From positions 186,001 to 250,000 of the forward strand of contig FOCD01000002.1 in assembly GCA_900110015.1 (NCBI GenBank): 64,000 nucleotides of DNA, read 5' to 3'. This document shows positions 62,155 through 64,000 of the stretch, in pieces (the first letter of the stretch is position 1; each line of letters opens with the position of its first letter). The position numbers were made by a program, and so were the translations under genes. The notes below the pieces were generated by a model. The model saw only the letters and a program-made list of their open reading frames with translations, ran no database searches and was not told the DNA's origin. This DNA comes from Terribacillus saccharophilus. GTDB taxonomy: Bacteria; Bacillota; Bacilli; Bacillales; Amphibacillaceae.

Positions 62155-63015
62155 TCACTTTTGCTCTGTTTGGAATGCTTGCTGAATTGCCTGCCGTGAT
62201 TTTTCTAATGCGTCGATTGTATGATCATAATTCTGTCCCGCTACCGCTGTGTAAATGATATCCATTAAATACATTTGGACAATCCTGGAACTTGTAGCCG
62301 CGCTGCGGATGCGGGCTTCTTTTGCCACGGTGAACAGCTGAATGTCGGCCAGCTCCTGCAGCCGGTTGGGACCTAACTTCGTCATTGCAATCGTCGTCGC
62401 TCCAGCTTCCTTAGCCTGCTTCAAGACAGATAGCAGCTGTTCTGTTTCCCCTGAGTAACTGATAGCAAAAGCAACATCCCCATATGTTAGATTTGCCGCT
62501 GATGCAAGCTGCTGATGGGCATCACTATAAGCCGTGCACCATTTACCAATCCGTCCAAACTTCTGCTCGCCATCCTGTGCAACAAGATAAGAAGCTCCAA
62601 CTCCATAGAAATCAATCTTTCTTGCTCGGGAGATCATAGAGACCGCCTGCTCAATTGCCACTGCTTCATTAACCTGCATTGTCTGGCTGATTGACTGGGT
62701 ATGCTTCTCAGCAATTGCTTCCATCAAATGTGCAACCGTATCATTAGGCTTGATTTCGCCAAACGCATTTTTGTTACCGCTTTCATTTTGCAAATCTCCC
62801 GCAATCTTCAGCTTCAGTTCCCGGTACCCTGTCACACCGATTGATTTACAAAGACGGATAACGGCCGCTTCACTGGACCCGCTTTTCCCAGCCAGCTCCT
62901 GCACTGAAAGCTTTACCACTTCAGCAGGATGGGCAAGTATGTAGTTAGCTGCATTTTTTTCAGAGGGCTTAATCGAAGGTAAGCTTTCTCGAAGCAGTGT
63001 TAAACCGCCCTTCAC
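62155..63015 (-). CDS. murR: RpiR-family regulator MurR
   Basis: MurR senses MurNAc-6-P and controls the mur operon. The 286-residue protein has an N-terminal HTH_6 domain (about 1-75: LSVQELAGKSGSSEAAVIRL) and a C-terminal SIS sugar-phosphate domain (about 120-260: KIDFYGVGASYLVAQDGEQK, ISYSGETEQLLSVL). Two GTG starts exist; GTG 63015 has AGGTGAT six bases upstream, GTG 63027 would place it inside, so I chose 63015. It leads murR-murQ-murP-mupG. Confidence 0.88.
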   Translation of the reverse strand: MKGGLTLLRESLPSIKPSEKNAANYILAHPAEVVKLSVQELAGKSGSSEAAVIRLCKSIGVTGYRELKLKIAGDLQNESGNKNAFGEIKPNDTVAHLMEAIAEKHTQSISQTMQVNEAVAIEQAVSMISRARKIDFYGVGASYLVAQDGEQKFGRIGKWCTAYSDAHQQLASAANLTYGDVAFAISYSGETEQLLSVLKQAKEAGATTIAMTKLGPNRLQELADIQLFTVAKEARIRSAATSSRIVQMYLMDIIYTAVAGQNYDHTIDALEKSRQAIQQAFQTEQK

Positions 63016-63061
63016 TGTTAGGATCACCTGCTTTCTGTATAAAATTTTAATTCATATTTAG

Positions 63062-63090
63062 ATTATATTACTAAAATAAAATTTCATGAA
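63062..63090 (-). promoter_or_regulatory. Promoter of the mur operon with TTCATGAA palindrome
   Basis: TATAAT (63062-63067, perfect) on the minus strand lies 17 bp after TTCATG, a weak -35 that is part of the palindrome TTCATGAA (63083-63090). A MurR site here is possible but unproven. Confidence 0.45.
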
Positions 63091-63217
63091 GTGTTTTGTG
63101 AGAATTATTTACATATTTTTTCCTGGATATGGTTTGGCAGTTGGAATGCATGGACTTTCTTAGGCTTTTAGTTAAAAGACAGAATGGATTATACAGTTTG
63201 TCATTTTCAGGAAATGA

Positions 63218-63250
63218 TTTGGCCCTTCCTGTAAACAGAAGGGGCCTTTG
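63218..63250. terminator. Hairpin in the murR upstream gap
   Basis: GGCCCTTCCTG and CAGAAGGGGCC pair with one mismatch around TAAA. T-tracts are short on both sides (TTTG on plus). It may end the right-hand hypothetical gene. The rest of the 420-base gap from 63016 to 63436 is A/T-rich and I see nothing else in it. Confidence 0.45.
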
Positions 63251-63436
63251 TAATGTATTCTTTTAGAAAGGATTAAAATTGAGTTGCCAACTTCAAACGT
63301 TACATATATTCCATTGAATCTTTGAAGTTTACGCGCGTAGTACCTTACCACGAATATTCTACTATGAATCTATATATTTACGAAGAACTTGTCTCTTCAT
63401 GTTTTAATACCATTACGGTTCCTGTCCAATTAGAGA

Positions 63437-63808
63437 TCAGTTCGCGAATATGTATTCAATATCATTATTTAAAAAGTAATTCCAGGGGAAGAAGTAGGTG
63501 TTAAGATGTATATAGTAGGTCTCTTGCTGGTGAATCAAGTTTTCTAATTCGAACACTTGTATATGGTCATCATTATTAAATTCTCTCCAAATCAATTCTT
63601 GTTCACCTTTTAAGATGATTGTCCTACTAATTTCGCTATTGTGAATGTTTATTACAACATCACCGTTACCCTTCTCTCTAATACCGTCAAAGTACACTGA
63701 GCCAACATACGTTTCTCCTCTAAAAAATGAAATAGTTAAGAATAAGATAATTATTAGAGAAAGAATAAAAATTAACTTTCTTTTTTTTATATAAATACGC
63801 CCTTTCAA
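63437..63808 (-). CDS. Hypothetical single-span membrane protein
   Basis: I do not recognise this 123-residue frame. It has a very basic N-terminus, one hydrophobic helix (about residues 12-29: LIFILSLIIILFLTISF) and an extracellular domain of about 90 residues beginning YVGSVYFDGIREKGNGDVV. The start is unclear: TTG 63808 lacks a ribosome site, while GAAAGGG lies within the first codons and points to a start near ATT or ATA a few codons later. It is more A/T-rich than its neighbours, which may indicate accessory DNA. The remainder to the right edge shows no gene. Confidence 0.5.
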   Translation of the reverse strand: MKGRIYIKKRKLIFILSLIIILFLTISFFRGETYVGSVYFDGIREKGNGDVVINIHNSEISRTIILKGEQELIWREFNNDDHIQVFELENLIHQQETYYIHLNTYFFPWNYFLNNDIEYIFAN

Positions 63809-64000
63809 TATATTTTTTATTGTTTAGCTATTCGTATTCAATTCTTAATACTAAACAACAATGACCCCCACTATATCTTAATCATTAATGGATATAAACC
63901 CCTTTAATGAGAAAACATGCATACTATTCAAAACTGATACATCCGTCTTGATACTTATGTATTAATACTCCTAATTAGCATTCAAGCGTTTAGTAGAATA

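Noticed and set aside
63322-63504. Plus-strand 60-codon ORF before the hypothetical gene.
   Set aside because: No ribosome site, atypical composition, and it partly overlaps the opposite-strand gene.
1-64000. rRNA, tRNA, insertion sequences, prophage genes, CRISPR arrays and origins.
   Set aside because: I looked for conserved rRNA/tRNA segments, transposase or integrase motifs, and regular repeats, and found none; the region appears to be core chromosome apart from the right end.

Overview
The window is a low-to-moderate GC chromosomal segment of a motile, endospore-forming, bacillithiol-producing member of the Bacillaceae. The gene order from comFA through the flagellar cluster to secA, prfB, cccB, ftsEX, ctpB and minJ is that of the Bacillus subtilis comF-secA-ftsEX region. 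It is not B. subtilis itself: it has a peptide chain release factor 3, an M23 peptidase beside ftsEX, a large glycosyl/glycerophosphotransferase inside the flagellar cluster, and no comFB between comFA and comFC. I saw no rRNA, tRNA, IS element, prophage or CRISPR array. Almost all genes from 1 to 49.8 kb lie on the minus strand.

Layout. 1-3.8 kb: start of a probable glpF with a GlpP-type leader terminator, then glpP, a hexapeptide acyltransferase, ppaX, lgt and hprK. 3.9-6.5 kb: yvlD/yvlB behind an ECF-type promoter, and the bshB2/yojF bacillithiol pair. 6.6-13.3 kb: uvrBA under a LexA box, and prfC. 13.4-19.2 kb: a stand-alone EIIA(Glc) with cre-like sites, a SWIM/SNF2 helicase, spo0M behind an ECF (SigW-like) promoter, and the lipid II flippase gene amj. 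19.3-25.8 kb: minJ, ctpB, an M23 peptidase with ftsX and ftsE, and cccB. 25.9-30.9 kb: prfB with its +1 programmed frameshift, secA, a small ORF that seems to lack an NTG start, and hpf behind a SigB-like promoter. 31-46.7 kb: fliT, fliS, fliD and flaG; an interruption by an acetoin-reductase-like SDR, an RsbR paralogue and a two-domain transferase; then hag, csrA, fliW, yviE, flgL, flgK, flgN, flgM, yvyF, comFC and comFA. 46.8-50.6 kb: degV, degU, degS, yvyE. 50.6-53.6 kb: nagAB divergent from nagR over a long perfect palindrome, plus a 46-residue small ORF. 53.7-58.7 kb: vanZ, a class D sortase, an FCD-GntR regulator, an Nramp-related transporter with a changed TM1 motif, and a DAACS carboxylate symporter. 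58.8-63.0 kb: murR-murQ-murP-mupG. The right end holds one unrecognised membrane-anchored ORF.

How it fits together. Two themes recur. The first is peptidoglycan turnover and envelope maintenance. MurP/MupG/MurQ with NagA/NagB form a complete route from MurNAc-containing wall fragments to fructose-6-P. MurP lacks an EIIA domain and the window has a free EIIA(Glc). FtsEX with a coiled-coil M23 hydrolase, Amj, Lgt, CtpB, the sortase, YvlB/D and Spo0M are further envelope genes. The second is layered regulation of flagella: SigD promoters before flaG, hag and flgM, FlgM, the CsrA-FliW-flagellin switch with a visible CsrA hairpin in the hag leader, and DegSU. HprK, the EIIA and several cre-like sequences tie the region to carbon catabolite control. 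All promoter, operator and terminator calls were made by eye from consensus matches.
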